64,000 nt of DNA from Microbispora triticiradicis (lineage in GTDB: Bacteria > Actinomycetota > Actinomycetes > Streptosporangiales > Streptosporangiaceae), in assembly GCA_003260025.2 (NCBI GenBank), contig QFZU02000071.1, forward strand, positions 45,168 through 109,167, given 5' to 3'. Shown here one piece after another: positions 39,065 to 47,333 of the stretch (its first letter is position 1; each line of letters starts with the position of its first letter). Position numbers and translations under genes: made by a program. The notes under the pieces were generated by a model. It was not told the DNA's origin and searched no databases. It worked only from the letters and a program-made list of their open reading frames with translations.

Positions 39065-39682
39065 ATGCCGAGGATCAGCGCGGCGACCGTCGCGGACCAC
39101 CGGGCCAACCAGCACGCCGCCCTGCTCGACGCGGCGCGGGAGATCCTGGCCGCCGAGGGCGTCCACGCGCTCTCCCCGGCGGCCGTCGGCGCCCGGATCG
39201 GCCTGGCCCGCTCCAGCGTCTACCGCTACTTCGCCTCCACCGCCGACATCCTCGCCCAGCTCGTGGAGGATGCCTTTCCCCGCTGGTCAGCGCGTCTGCG
39301 CGCCGCCGTCGCGCCCGCCGGCGGCCCGCTGCCCGACCGGATCCGCGCGTACGGCAGAGCGGCGCTCGACTTCGTCGGCAGCCCCGACTACGCGCTGATC
39401 CCGGCGCTGCAGGCGATCGGGCTGCCGCAGGAGTGCCGGATCAGGGTGGAGGAACTGCACGGCGAGCTGACCGCGCCGCTCGCCGACGCGCTGCGCGAGG
39501 CCGGGATGGACCATCCCGCGCTGCGGGCCGACCTGGCCTGGGGCGTGGTCCGCGCGGGGGCCCGCCGTCTGCAACCGGACCTCGCCGGGCACGGGACGCC
39601 GCCCGCCGAGGGCCCCGGAGCGGAGCCTCCGGAGAAGATCGTCGAACTCACTCTCGACGTGCTGACCCGGGCCCTGTGCTGA
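39065..39682 (+). CDS. TetR family transcriptional regulator
   Basis: 205 residues from ATG 39065 with GGAGGGGG upstream. The DNA-binding part is AAREILAAEGVHALSPAAVG, then ARIGLARSSVYRYFAST, the TetR recognition helix. The C-terminal domain is of the TetR_C type, with many Ala/Leu residues. It follows the MFS gene by 17 bp and probably represses it, acting on the inverted repeat at 37383-37425. The stop codon lies in a 17-bp tandem duplication. Confidence 0.9.
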   Translation: MPRISAATVADHRANQHAALLDAAREILAAEGVHALSPAAVGARIGLARSSVYRYFASTADILAQLVEDAFPRWSARLRAAVAPAGGPLPDRIRAYGRAALDFVGSPDYALIPALQAIGLPQECRIRVEELHGELTAPLADALREAGMDHPALRADLAWGVVRAGARRLQPDLAGHGTPPAEGPGAEPPEKIVELTLDVLTRALC

Positions 39683-39702
39683 CCCGGGCCCTGTGCTGAC
39701 CC
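39660..39702 (+). repeat. 17-bp tandem duplication across the TetR stop codon
   Basis: TGCTGACCCGGGCCCTG occurs twice back to back (39660-39676 and 39677-39693), with a partial third copy. The first copy encodes LTRAL, the second supplies the TGA stop. A single-unit change would alter the C-terminus of TetR. Confidence 0.75.
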
Positions 39703-39788
39703 GCCGTCGATTCGTCGCCGCCGGGACCGTTCGCCCGGGGACGAGGGGGGACGCCTGAGGACGGGAGGGGACGGGCGGGGACGGCTGG

Positions 39789-40646
39789 TCAGGGCATGCC
39801 GCCGACCGCCCCGAAGATGCCGGTCCTGTCGTCGGCCTGCACCTCCCAGGGAACGTCGGGCCGCCACGCCTGCACGGGCACGAGGCCGGGTTCCAGGATC
39901 TCCAGACCGTCGAAGAACGCCTCGATCCGCTTGAAGGGTCTGCCCACGAGCCCGCCGGAGGAGGTGGCCGCGTACACCTTCTTGCTCTCCGCGACGACCT
40001 CCTCGGCCACCTCGTCGGTCGTCAGGATGTGCGACAGCACCAGGTGACACCCCGGGACCATCCGCTCGCGGATCCGGGCGACGATCCGGTCGGCGTCCTC
40101 GTCGTCCGTGACGAAGTGCAGCACCGAGACCAGCAGCACCGCGAACGGCCGGGCGAAGTCGATGTGGGCCCGCACCTCCGGGTCGTCGAAGACGGCGTCC
40201 GGGTCCCGCACGTCCCCGGCCACCGCGATCGTCTCGGGATTGTCGGCCAGCAGCGCCCGCGCGTGCGTGAGGACCACCGGGTCGTTGTCCACGTACACCA
40301 CCCGCGCTCCGGGGGCGTGCCGCCGCGCGACCTGATGGACGTTCTCCTGCGTCGGCAGGCCCGCGCCGATGTCGACGAACTGCGTGATCCCCGACTCGGC
40401 CAGGTGCCGCACGGCACGCTGCAGGAAGCCGCGGTTCTCCCTGGCGACCTCCCGTCCGTCGTTGCCCATCTGCCGCCCGATGGCGAGCATCTTCTCGGCG
40501 GCCTCGCGGTCGGCGGCGAAGTTGTCCTTGCCGCCCAGGTAGTAGTCGTACATCCGGGCGATGTTCGGGACGGTGGGATCGACGCCCTCCGGTGCCCGCC
40601 TCGAATCGTCCAAGCGTCTGCCCCTCGCCTGTGGAACCGCTTTCAT
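39789..40646 (-). CDS. SAM-dependent methyltransferase, Methyltransf_19 (DUF574) family, copy 1
   Basis: 285 residues. Family marks: VPNIARMYDYYLGGKDNFAA near the start, FVDIGAGLPTQENVHQVA as the SAM motif, VVYVDNDPVVLTHARALL, and LVSVLHFVTDDEDADRIVA. This actinobacterial family (DUF574) is abundant in Streptosporangiales; substrates are unknown. A -10-like TACAAT lies two bases before the ATG. A second copy of the family is at 46509-47309. Confidence 0.92.
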   Translation of the reverse strand: MKAVPQARGRRLDDSRRAPEGVDPTVPNIARMYDYYLGGKDNFAADREAAEKMLAIGRQMGNDGREVARENRGFLQRAVRHLAESGITQFVDIGAGLPTQENVHQVARRHAPGARVVYVDNDPVVLTHARALLADNPETIAVAGDVRDPDAVFDDPEVRAHIDFARPFAVLLVSVLHFVTDDEDADRIVARIRERMVPGCHLVLSHILTTDEVAEEVVAESKKVYAATSSGGLVGRPFKRIEAFFDGLEILEPGLVPVQAWRPDVPWEVQADDRTGIFGAVGGMP

Positions 40647-40763
40647 GCATTGTAGGCGAGGAGCCGACGGAAGATCATCACCCTCGGATCACGCTCCGGG
40701 ATTGAAGAAGGGCGCGCGGGGCAGCGGCCGGACGACGATCTCGGGACGATTTCGGGAGGACGC

Positions 40764-41159
40764 GTGACGCCACGCATGACCCTGTCCGCGACGGTGCTCG
40801 ACGCGCCGGACGCGCGGGAGCTCGCGGCCTTCTACCAGCGGATGCTGGGCTGGACGATCGACTCCGACGAACCCGGCTGGGTGACGATGCACCCGCCCGG
40901 AGGCGGCGCCGGGTTGTCGTTCCAGACCGAGAAGGAGTACGTCCGGCCGGTCTGGCCCGCCGGTCCGGGAGACCAGCGGATGATGCTGCACCTGGACATC
41001 GAGGTGGACGACCTGGAGACGGCGGTGGCGCACGCGACCGGCGCCGGGGCGACGCTCGCCGGCCACCAGCCCCAGGACGACGTGCGGGTCCTCCTCGACC
41101 CCGCGGGACATCCCTTCTGCCTTTGGGTCAGGACGGACGGCTCCACACCGGAACCGTGA
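40764..41159 (+). CDS. VOC/glyoxalase superfamily protein
   Basis: 131 residues, GTG start with GGGAGG upstream. The repeated beta-alpha-beta-beta-beta units are LSATVLDAPDARELAAFYQR and LHLDIEVDDLETAVAHATGA. The C-terminal LLDPAGHPFCLWVR is the usual metal-side strand with Glu/His-like ligands. Members bind metal and act as lyases, dioxygenases or resistance binding proteins; no substrate can be assigned. It is monocistronic. Confidence 0.88.
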   Translation: MTPRMTLSATVLDAPDARELAAFYQRMLGWTIDSDEPGWVTMHPPGGGAGLSFQTEKEYVRPVWPAGPGDQRMMLHLDIEVDDLETAVAHATGAGATLAGHQPQDDVRVLLDPAGHPFCLWVRTDGSTPEP

Positions 41160-41259
41160 TGATCCGGTGATGCGGGCGGCGGCCCGGTGAGAGCGGATTA
41201 ATGCGGACGACATTCCACGCACGGTGACCGCGTAACAGCGCCGGGTCAGACTTCTGGGC

Positions 41260-42084
41260 ATGAGCGAACCGAGAAACGCCGCCGACGAGAGCGGCCATCC
41301 GACTCCCGGCCCGCTTCCCCGGCATCACGGCGTCCGATCCTGGCGGCGGGAGATCGCGGAACTGGCCGCGCTCTTCCTCGCCGTCGGGCTCGCCCACGTG
41401 CTCGCCACCCTGCTCGTCGGCGTCGGGCTGGCGTTGATCGTCGGCTCGGCCGTGCACAAGAGACTGTCGGTTCCGGGGGCCGTACGCGGGCGCGTCCGCC
41501 CGGGCACGGATCACGCGACCAGCCTGTGGCGGGTGCGGGCCAGGGTCGCCGAGCGCCCCGGCCGCCTCGCCGCGCTCGCCGGGGCCTTCGCCCGCCTGGG
41601 CTGCAACATCCTCTCCCTGCAGATCGCCCCGGCCGGCAGCGCGGCGATGACGCGGGGAGGCTGCGACGCCCTGGACGAGTTCGTCGTCGAGGCCCCGGCC
41701 TCGCTCACTCCGCAGGACCTGTGGCGCGCCGTCGACGCGGCCGGCGGCGCCGACGCCGTCATCGTTCCCGCCCAGGTGAAGGACCTCATCGACCCCGGCA
41801 TCCAGGCGCTGCTGCTGGGTCAGCGCGTACGGGACGATCCGGGCGAGCTGCTCCCGGCCATGACGGAACTGCTGCGTACGGCGGACGTCCGGTGGCGGGA
41901 GCCCGGTGAGCCGGCTCCGGACAGGACGCCGAACACCGTGATGACGGTTCCGGTGAATCCCGGCGCCGCCCTGGTCGTGACGAGACGGGACCTGCCGTTC
42001 ACGCCGACGGAGGCGGCGCGGGCCGCCGCGCTCGCGGCGGCGGCCCGGCACCGTCAGTGGGCCGACGACTGGCCCGGCGAGTGA
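41260..42084 (+). CDS. Membrane-anchored ACT domain protein
   Basis: 274 residues. One or two transmembrane helices lie at ~30-67 (LAALFLAVGLAHVLATLLVG, VGLALIVGSAV). After this comes an ACT-like fold: WRVRARVAERPGRLAALAGA, then FARLGCNILSLQI, the classic start of an amino-acid-binding ACT domain. The C-terminal half is less defined. Such anchored ACT proteins are seen in actinomycetes; they may sense amino acids at the membrane. It ends 8 bp before the convergent aldo/keto reductase. Confidence 0.78.
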   Translation: MSEPRNAADESGHPTPGPLPRHHGVRSWRREIAELAALFLAVGLAHVLATLLVGVGLALIVGSAVHKRLSVPGAVRGRVRPGTDHATSLWRVRARVAERPGRLAALAGAFARLGCNILSLQIAPAGSAAMTRGGCDALDEFVVEAPASLTPQDLWRAVDAAGGADAVIVPAQVKDLIDPGIQALLLGQRVRDDPGELLPAMTELLRTADVRWREPGEPAPDRTPNTVMTVPVNPGAALVVTRRDLPFTPTEAARAAALAAAARHRQWADDWPGE

Positions 42085-42092
42085 GACGGCGC

Positions 42093-42956
42093 TCAGCCGG
42101 CGGCGTCGAGGCGGCCCAGCTCCTCGGGAGTGAGCTCCAGGTCCACCGCCTTGACCGAGTCGAGAATCGTCTCCGGCCGCGACGAGCCGGGGATCGGGAT
42201 CACCACCGGCGCCTTGGCCAGCATCCAGGCCAGGCACACCTGCTGCGGGCTCACCTCGTGGGCCTTCGCGACCTCCGCGAACGGGGCGAAGCGCGACCCC
42301 AGGTCGCCGGCCTTGGAGATGCCGCCCAGCGGGCTCCACGGCAGGAAGGCGATGCCCATCCGCGCGCAGAGTTCGAGCTCGGCCTCGCTGGAGCGGAACG
42401 CGGGCGAGAACTGGTTCTGCACGCTCACGAGGCGACCGCCGAGGATGTCGCCGGCCTGGCGGATCTGGTCGGGGTTCGCGTTCGAGATCCCGGCGTAGCG
42501 GATCTTGCCCGCGTCGAGCAGGTCGCGGAGCGCCCCGATCGACTCCTCGTACGGCACCCGCGGGTCGGGCCGGTGGAACTGATAGAGGCCGATCGCCTCG
42601 ACCCCCAGCCGCTTGAGGGAGGCGTCGCACGCCTGCTTCAGGTGCTCGGGCGAGCCGTCCTTCGTCCAGGAGCCGTCGCCCGGGCGCAGGTGGCCGCCCT
42701 TGGTCGCGACCAGCACGTCCGAGGTGTCGCCGCCGTAGCCTGCCAGGGCGCGGGCGATCAGCGATTCGTTGTGGCCCACCTCGTCCGCGTGCAGGTGATA
42801 GGCGTCGGCCGTGTCGATCAGCGTCACTCCGGCGTCCAGCGCGGCGTGGATGGTCGCGATGGAGCGCTGCTCGTCGGGCCGCCCCTCGATCGACATCGGC
42901 ATGCCGCCGAGACCGATCGCGCCGACCCCGAGATCACCGATGCGGCGAGTCCGCAT
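42093..42956 (-). CDS. Aldo/keto reductase
   Basis: 287 residues with AAGGAGG before the ATG. The (beta/alpha)8 barrel motifs are TLIDTADAYHLHADEVGHNE (catalytic Asp and Tyr), LVATKGGHL (Lys) and LYQFHRPDPRVP (His). The C-terminal IPIPGSSRPETILDSVKAV is the NADPH-binding part. The group is the AKR11/13-like family of stress or aldehyde reductases. A short upstream reading frame with a second AAGGAGG site lies on the same strand (see findings). Confidence 0.92.
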   Translation of the reverse strand: MRTRRIGDLGVGAIGLGGMPMSIEGRPDEQRSIATIHAALDAGVTLIDTADAYHLHADEVGHNESLIARALAGYGGDTSDVLVATKGGHLRPGDGSWTKDGSPEHLKQACDASLKRLGVEAIGLYQFHRPDPRVPYEESIGALRDLLDAGKIRYAGISNANPDQIRQAGDILGGRLVSVQNQFSPAFRSSEAELELCARMGIAFLPWSPLGGISKAGDLGSRFAPFAEVAKAHEVSPQQVCLAWMLAKAPVVIPIPGSSRPETILDSVKAVDLELTPEELGRLDAAG

Positions 42957-43162
42957 GAAGGATCCTCCTTGCGAGAAGAGACAGAGACGTGTCCCCTATC
43001 CTGCGGGTCCCGTATCAAGCCCGCCATCCGAAGATCCTCCTTACATCGGGACATATCTACCCAAATACGGATAGTTCACGAACAGGCCAACCTATATTGG
43101 TACGAAGCGCACGAGAGGTCCCGGGTTCGTCGCCGGGGCTCGCCGACAGCAAAGGCACAACC

Positions 43163-43303
43163 ATGAGCGTGCATGTCCACGTCCGCCTCGACGACGGCCT
43201 GGCCGTGACCGAGGACGGCCGGTTGCTGGAGCTGACCCGCTGCCGCTGCGGAGCCTCGTGGACCAGGACCTACCACGTGCACGAGGGCGAACCGGAGGCC
43301 TGA
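43163..43303 (+). CDS. Small hypothetical protein with CxC motif
   Basis: 46 residues (MSVHVHVRLDDGLAVTEDGR... ending YHVHEGEPEA). The core LTRCRCGASWTRTY has two Cys suited to metal or redox chemistry. No family is recognised. It begins 206 bp downstream of the aldo/keto reductase start and is convergent with PCMT, which ends 28 bp on. It is short, so the call is tentative, but codon use is like the surrounding genes. Confidence 0.5.
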   Translation: MSVHVHVRLDDGLAVTEDGRLLELTRCRCGASWTRTYHVHEGEPEA

Positions 43304-43330
43304 CCGCCCGTCCGCCCGCCACCACGCCGG

Positions 43331-43987
43331 TCAGGAGGGGTAGCCGAAGCGGCCGTGCAGGCGGACGAAACTGGCCAGCGTGAGGACCTGACGGGGTTCG
43401 AGGCCGATGACGGTGCGCTCGAAGAGCACGACCTCCTCCCGGCCGCCGGTGCCGATGGGCTGCACCAGCCGCCCGCCGGGCCGCAACTGCTCGACCAGCG
43501 GCGCGGGGACCGTGGGAAACGCCGCCGAGACGATGACGGCGTCGTAGGGAGCGTGCTCACGCACGCCCTGGCCGCCGTCGCCGACCCGCACCTCCGCGTT
43601 GCGGATGCCCTGCCGGGCGAGGTTGCGCCGCGCCGCCCGCACGAGGTCGGGCCACAGGTCGACGCCGACCACGTCGCCGGCCATGCGGGCGAGCAGCGCG
43701 GTCTGGTATCCGAGGCCGGAGCCGACCTCCAGCACGTGCTCCACGCCGGTGAGCGCCAGTCCCTCGATCATCGTCGCCGACAGGGACGGCTGGGTCGTCA
43801 CCTGCCCGTGCGCGATCGGGATCGGCGCGTCCTCGTACGCGTGCGCGGCGTGCGCGGGCGGGACGAATCCCGCCCGCGGAGTCGAGCGCACCGCCCGGAG
43901 AAGGCGCTCGTCACGGACCCCCGCCGCCCGGACGGCCCGGACGAGGTCTTCGGGACAGGCGGCTGCGGTCACGTCCACCACGCTCAC
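43331..43987 (-). CDS. Protein-L-isoaspartate O-methyltransferase (PCMT family)
   Basis: 218 residues from GTG 43987; the frame is open further but lacks homology there. The family signature is HVLEVGSGLGYQTALLARMA, with RAGFVPPAHAAHAYEDAPIP and HGQVTTQPSLSATMIEGL before it and YDAVIVSAAFPTVPAPLV after it. PCMT repairs isoaspartyl residues in aged proteins; some actinobacterial homologues modify peptides. GGAGGGGGAGG lies unusually far (~17 bases) upstream of this GTG, so the start is uncertain by a few codons. Confidence 0.88.
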   Translation of the reverse strand: MSVVDVTAAACPEDLVRAVRAAGVRDERLLRAVRSTPRAGFVPPAHAAHAYEDAPIPIAHGQVTTQPSLSATMIEGLALTGVEHVLEVGSGLGYQTALLARMAGDVVGVDLWPDLVRAARRNLARQGIRNAEVRVGDGGQGVREHAPYDAVIVSAAFPTVPAPLVEQLRPGGRLVQPIGTGGREEVVLFERTVIGLEPRQVLTLASFVRLHGRFGYPS

Positions 43988-44109
43988 GTTCGACGCCGAG
44001 CGCGCCTCCCCCTCCAGCGGCCCGCTCTCCCCCGGTGATGCCCCCTGAGCGGCCCCGGAACCGCGCCACCGGCTCAGGCCGTCCGAACGGCTCGGGATGT
44101 CCGGACGCC

Positions 44110-44670
44110 TCAGGGGGTGCCGAAGTCGACCTCCGCCGTGGGGACGGTCGCCGCGCCGCGGCCGGGCGCGGTCTGGAACTGCCAGTAGAGGTTCGTGTGC
44201 GCGATCACCTGCTCCGGAGCGGGAGCGCCGTAGGCGGTGAGGTCCTCGGTGGTGTGCGCGTCGCCGACCAGCGTCACGTCGTAGCCCCGGACGAAGGCCC
44301 CGTGGAGGGTCGAGCGGATGCACGCGTCGGTCTGGGCGCCGGTGACGACGACCCGGCCCACTCCGCGCTCGGCGAGCCGCGCCTCCAGATCGGTGTCCTC
44401 GAAGGAGTCGCCGTAGATCTTGTGGACGAGCGGCTCGTCGTCACGCCGCACCAGCTCCGGCACGTACTCCCAGGCCTCGCTCTCCCGCTGCAACTCGCGC
44501 CCGTCGGAGTGCTGCACCCAGATCACCGGCACGTCCTGCGCGCGGGCCCTGCCGATCAGGGTGTCAATGTTCGCGATCACGGCGTCGCGGTCGTGCGCGC
44601 CCGCCACCACCCCCTTCTGGACGTCGATGACGAGCAGCGCGGTGTTCGGGCGTTCGGCCAGGGTTGTCAT
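44110..44670 (-). CDS. Cysteine hydrolase, isochorismatase family
   Basis: 186 residues. The catalytic triad is Asp in ALLVIDVQKGVVAG, Lys in LVHKIYGDSFEDTD and Cys in VTGAQTDACIRSTLHGA. Members hydrolyse isochorismate, nicotinamide or carbamoyl compounds; the order of motifs fits the YcaC/nicotinamidase-like group. It is divergent from the NsrR gene and may share its promoter region, but no evidence links it to nitric oxide. Confidence 0.9.
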   Translation of the reverse strand: MTTLAERPNTALLVIDVQKGVVAGAHDRDAVIANIDTLIGRARAQDVPVIWVQHSDGRELQRESEAWEYVPELVRRDDEPLVHKIYGDSFEDTDLEARLAERGVGRVVVTGAQTDACIRSTLHGAFVRGYDVTLVGDAHTTEDLTAYGAPAPEQVIAHTNLYWQFQTAPGRGAATVPTAEVDFGTP

Positions 44671-44764
44671 GGGTGTTCCCGTCTTTCGTCACGGATCCTG
44701 TCGCCGCCCAACCCTAGGACCGGCTACCGACATTTTCGCCGGACCGGAACGTCCGGCCCACCCA

Positions 44765-44803
44765 AATTGGAGTGCAAAATACCGATTTGCTAGGGTCGAG
44801 ACG
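44765..44803. promoter_or_regulatory. nsrR promoter (leaderless) with NsrR-like site
   Basis: -35 TTGGAG (44767-44772), an 18-base spacer and -10 TAGGGT (44791-44796) place the start site on the GTG at 44803, so the mRNA is leaderless. A 23-bp NsrR-like site (44765-44787, minus strand AATCGG...CCAATT) covers the -35 and most of the spacer. This supports negative autoregulation by NsrR. Confidence 0.65.
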
Positions 44804-45231
44804 TGCGGTTGACGAAGTTCACGGACCTGGCCCTGCGCGTGACCATGCGCCTGGCGGTCCTGGAGGAGGGCACGTCGCTCACCACCCGCCAGGTGGCCGA
44901 GGCGATGGCGATTCCCTACAACCACACCGCCAAGGCCATCGCCCGCCTGCAGCACCTCGGCGTCGTGGAGGCCCGCCGGGGACGCGGGGGCGGGCTGGAA
45001 CTGACCCGGTTCGGCCGTACGGCGTCGATCGGCTGGCTGGTCCGCGAACTGGAGGGAGAGGAGGAGGTCGTCACCTGCGAAGGGGAGGTCCCCTGCCCAC
45101 TCCGGGCCGCCTGCCGCCTGCGCGGCGCGCTGCGCGCGGCGCAGCATGCCTTCTACGCCTCCCTCGATCCGGTCACGGTCGACCAGTTGGTCTCCTCGCC
45201 GTCGGGGCCGGTGCTGCTCGGCCTCTCCTGA
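44803..45231 (+). CDS. nsrR: NsrR-type Rrf2 family nitric-oxide sensing repressor
   Basis: 142 residues from GTG 44803. The Rrf2 winged helix is RLTKFTDLALRVTMRLAVLE with YNHTAKAIARLQHLGVVEAR. The three Cys that hold the Fe-S cluster are in VVTCEGEVPCPLRAACRLR, a spacing typical of NsrR. NO reacts with the cluster and releases DNA. The gene next door encodes flavohaemoglobin, and both have similar upstream sites, so the identification is strong. Confidence 0.9.
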   Translation: MRLTKFTDLALRVTMRLAVLEEGTSLTTRQVAEAMAIPYNHTAKAIARLQHLGVVEARRGRGGGLELTRFGRTASIGWLVRELEGEEEVVTCEGEVPCPLRAACRLRGALRAAQHAFYASLDPVTVDQLVSSPSGPVLLGLS

Positions 45232-45271
45232 CCCGCGTACGCGGGAAGAGTCCGGCAGATCCATGCCTTTT

Positions 45272-45294
45272 AATACGCATATTAGATACCAATT
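45272..45294. promoter_or_regulatory. NsrR-type site upstream of flavohaemoglobin
   Basis: The 23-bp element begins AATACGCATATTAGA and ends TACCAATT, ending 10 bases before the hmp start. It resembles the NsrR site of Streptomyces coelicolor hmpA1, as I recall it. The site overlaps the AT-rich promoter patch, so bound NsrR would block transcription until NO is present. Confidence 0.72.
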
Positions 45295-45304
45295 TGGAGG
45301 AATC

Positions 45305-46489
45305 ATGCTGTCCCCGGAGTCGGCCGCGACCGTCCGCGCCACCCTGCCCGTGATCGCGGGCGCGATCCAGAGCATCACGGCCCGCTTCTACGACACGTTG
45401 TTCGCCGACAACCCCGAGCTGCTGCGCGACCTGTTCAACCGGGGCAACCAGGCCAACGGCGAGCAGCGCGTCGCGCTGGCGGGCTCGATCGCCGCGTTCG
45501 CGACCGCGCTGGTGGACCACCCGGGCGGGCTTCCCGGCACGATGCTGTCCAGGATCGCCAACAAGCACGCCTCCCTCGGCGTCACCGAGGAGCAGTACGC
45601 CGTGGTGCACAAGTACCTGTTCGGCGCCATCGGCGAGGTGCTGGGCGACGCCGTCACGCCCGAGGTCGCCCAGGCGTGGGACGAGGTCTACTGGCTCATG
45701 GCCGAGACGCTGATCGGCCTGGAGCGCGACCTCTACCGCGAGGCGGGCCGGGGCTGGACGCGGGCCACGGTGACCGAGCGGCGCGACGAGACGGCGGACG
45801 CCGCCTCCTTCCTCCTGCGCCCGAGCGCCCAGCTGCCGTTCCTGCCGGGCCAGTACGTCAGCGTCCGGGTCACGCTGCCCGACGGCGCGCGGCAGATCCG
45901 GCAGTACAGCCTGTCGAACGCCCCCGAGCGCGGCGATTGGCGGATCACGGTGAAGAGGGTGCGCGGCGGGAGCGCGCCCGAGGGAGAGGTCTCGACCTGG
46001 CTGCACGAGCACGTCCGGGCCGGTGACGTGCTCGACGTCTCCGCGCCCTTCGGCGATCTGACCCTGCCGGAGGGCGACGGCGCGCTGCTGCTCGCCTCGG
46101 CGGGCATCGGGGTCACCCCCGTGCTGTCGATGCTCGATCACCTCGTCGCCACCGGGTCGCGCCGGCGGGTGGTGGTCGTCCACGCCGACCGCTCCCCCGG
46201 TTCCCACGTCCACCGGGAGGAACTGGCGGACCTGGTCGCGGCCCTGCCCGGCGCCACCCTGCACCGGTGGTACGAGGACCTGCCGGAACAGGACCTGAGC
46301 GGTCCGGCTCCGTCGGCCGGCCGGGCCGACCTGTCGGCGGTCGACCTGCCCGCGGGAGTCACCGCCTGCCTGTGCGGGCCGCTGCCCTTCATGCGGGCCG
46401 TACGCGCGCAGCTGACGGCGCGCGGCGTGTCCGCGTCCGAGATCCGCTACGAGGTCTTCGGCCCCGACCTGTGGATCGCCGGGGACTGA
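45305..46489 (+). CDS. hmp: Flavohaemoglobin (nitric oxide dioxygenase)
   Basis: 394 residues; GGAGG precedes ATG 45305. The globin domain (1-~140) has ITARFYDTLFADNPELLRDL and the proximal His in ANKHASLGVTEEQY. FAD domain: PGQYVSVRVTLPDG and RQYSLSNAPERG. NAD domain: LLASAGIGVTPVLSMLDHLV, CLCGPLPFMRAVRAQL and the ending YEVFGPDLW. It oxidises NO to nitrate with O2 and NAD(P)H in the cytosol. Expression should be under NsrR, encoded just upstream. Confidence 0.96.
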   Translation: MLSPESAATVRATLPVIAGAIQSITARFYDTLFADNPELLRDLFNRGNQANGEQRVALAGSIAAFATALVDHPGGLPGTMLSRIANKHASLGVTEEQYAVVHKYLFGAIGEVLGDAVTPEVAQAWDEVYWLMAETLIGLERDLYREAGRGWTRATVTERRDETADAASFLLRPSAQLPFLPGQYVSVRVTLPDGARQIRQYSLSNAPERGDWRITVKRVRGGSAPEGEVSTWLHEHVRAGDVLDVSAPFGDLTLPEGDGALLLASAGIGVTPVLSMLDHLVATGSRRRVVVVHADRSPGSHVHREELADLVAALPGATLHRWYEDLPEQDLSGPAPSAGRADLSAVDLPAGVTACLCGPLPFMRAVRAQLTARGVSASEIRYEVFGPDLWIAGD

Positions 46490-46508
46490 TCCGGTCCCGC
46501 CGGCAGGG

Positions 46509-47309
46509 TCAGGGCAGGAGGCCGACGCCCGCGTAGCCGTCCACGCCGGGGATCCTCGGCAGCCTGGGCTCGTCGGGCTCGGGACGCCAGTCCTCGGTCA
46601 CCACCAGGCCCGGCTCCACCAGGTCGAACCCGTCGAAGAACCGCAGAAGCTCGGCGTGGGTCCGGGGAGTGACGCCGGCGGCGGAGGTGCTCTTGTACAG
46701 CTCGCGCCCCTCGCGGATCTTCTCCTCGTCGAGGTCGCCGTACGACAGGTGGCTGAGGGCCATCGCGCTGCCGGGGGCGAGCCGGTCGCGCAGGGTGGCG
46801 ACGATGCTCCCGGCGTCGGGGATGAAGTGCAGCACCGCGACCATGAGCAGCCCCACGGGCCGGCTGAGGTCGAGGTGCTCGTTGATCCGGGGATCGCCGA
46901 GGATGCCCTCGGGGTCGCGCAGGTCGCCGTCGACCACGATTGTCGTGGCGTTGTCGGCGAGCAGGGCCCGGCCGTGGGTCAGCACGATCGGGTCGTTGTC
47001 GACGTAGACCACCCGCGAGCCGGGGGCGGCGCGCAGCGCGACCTCGTGGACGTTCTCCTGCGTCGGCAGCCCGGCGCCGATGTCGAGGAACTGGCGGATG
47101 CCCTTCTCGGCCATGAGGGTCACGGCCCGGCGGATGAAGCGCCGGTTGCTCCGGACCCCTTCGCGCGCGTTCGGAGTCAGCTCGATGAGCTTCTCGGCCG
47201 CCGCCCGGTCGACGGCGAAGTTGTCCTTGCCGCCGAGGAGGTAGTCGTAGATCCGGGCGACGCTGGGGACCGTGACGTCGATCCCCGGCGGCCCCTGCTC
47301 CAAGTTCAT
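46509..47309 (-). CDS. SAM-dependent methyltransferase, Methyltransf_19 (DUF574) family, copy 2
   Basis: 266 residues from ATG 47309 (MNLEQGPPGIDVTVPSVARI). Motifs parallel copy 1: YDYLLGGKDNFAVDRAAAEK, FLDIGAGLPTQENVHEVALR, VVYVDNDPIVLTHGRALLAD, LLMVAVLHFIPDAGSIVATL. Copy 1 and copy 2 are 6 kb apart in the same orientation and differ enough to be old paralogues. A perfect inverted repeat (47334-47352) stands 25 bp upstream. The target molecule is unknown. Confidence 0.92.
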   Translation of the reverse strand: MNLEQGPPGIDVTVPSVARIYDYLLGGKDNFAVDRAAAEKLIELTPNAREGVRSNRRFIRRAVTLMAEKGIRQFLDIGAGLPTQENVHEVALRAAPGSRVVYVDNDPIVLTHGRALLADNATTIVVDGDLRDPEGILGDPRINEHLDLSRPVGLLMVAVLHFIPDAGSIVATLRDRLAPGSAMALSHLSYGDLDEEKIREGRELYKSTSAAGVTPRTHAELLRFFDGFDLVEPGLVVTEDWRPEPDEPRLPRIPGVDGYAGVGLLP

Positions 47310-47333
47310 CGTGCTGCCCCTGATGCCGTGCCG

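Noticed and set aside
36626..39682. A plus-strand open frame of over 1000 codons
   Set aside because: It is a GC-rich shadow over the LigD polymerase and MFS genes; only its last part (from 39065) is a real gene, TetR.
43095..43160. tRNA-like T arm (GGTCCCGGGTTCG...CCGGGG)
   Set aside because: No anticodon arm, D arm or matching acceptor stem could be found. The T loop would be of the wrong size. At best a chance resemblance.
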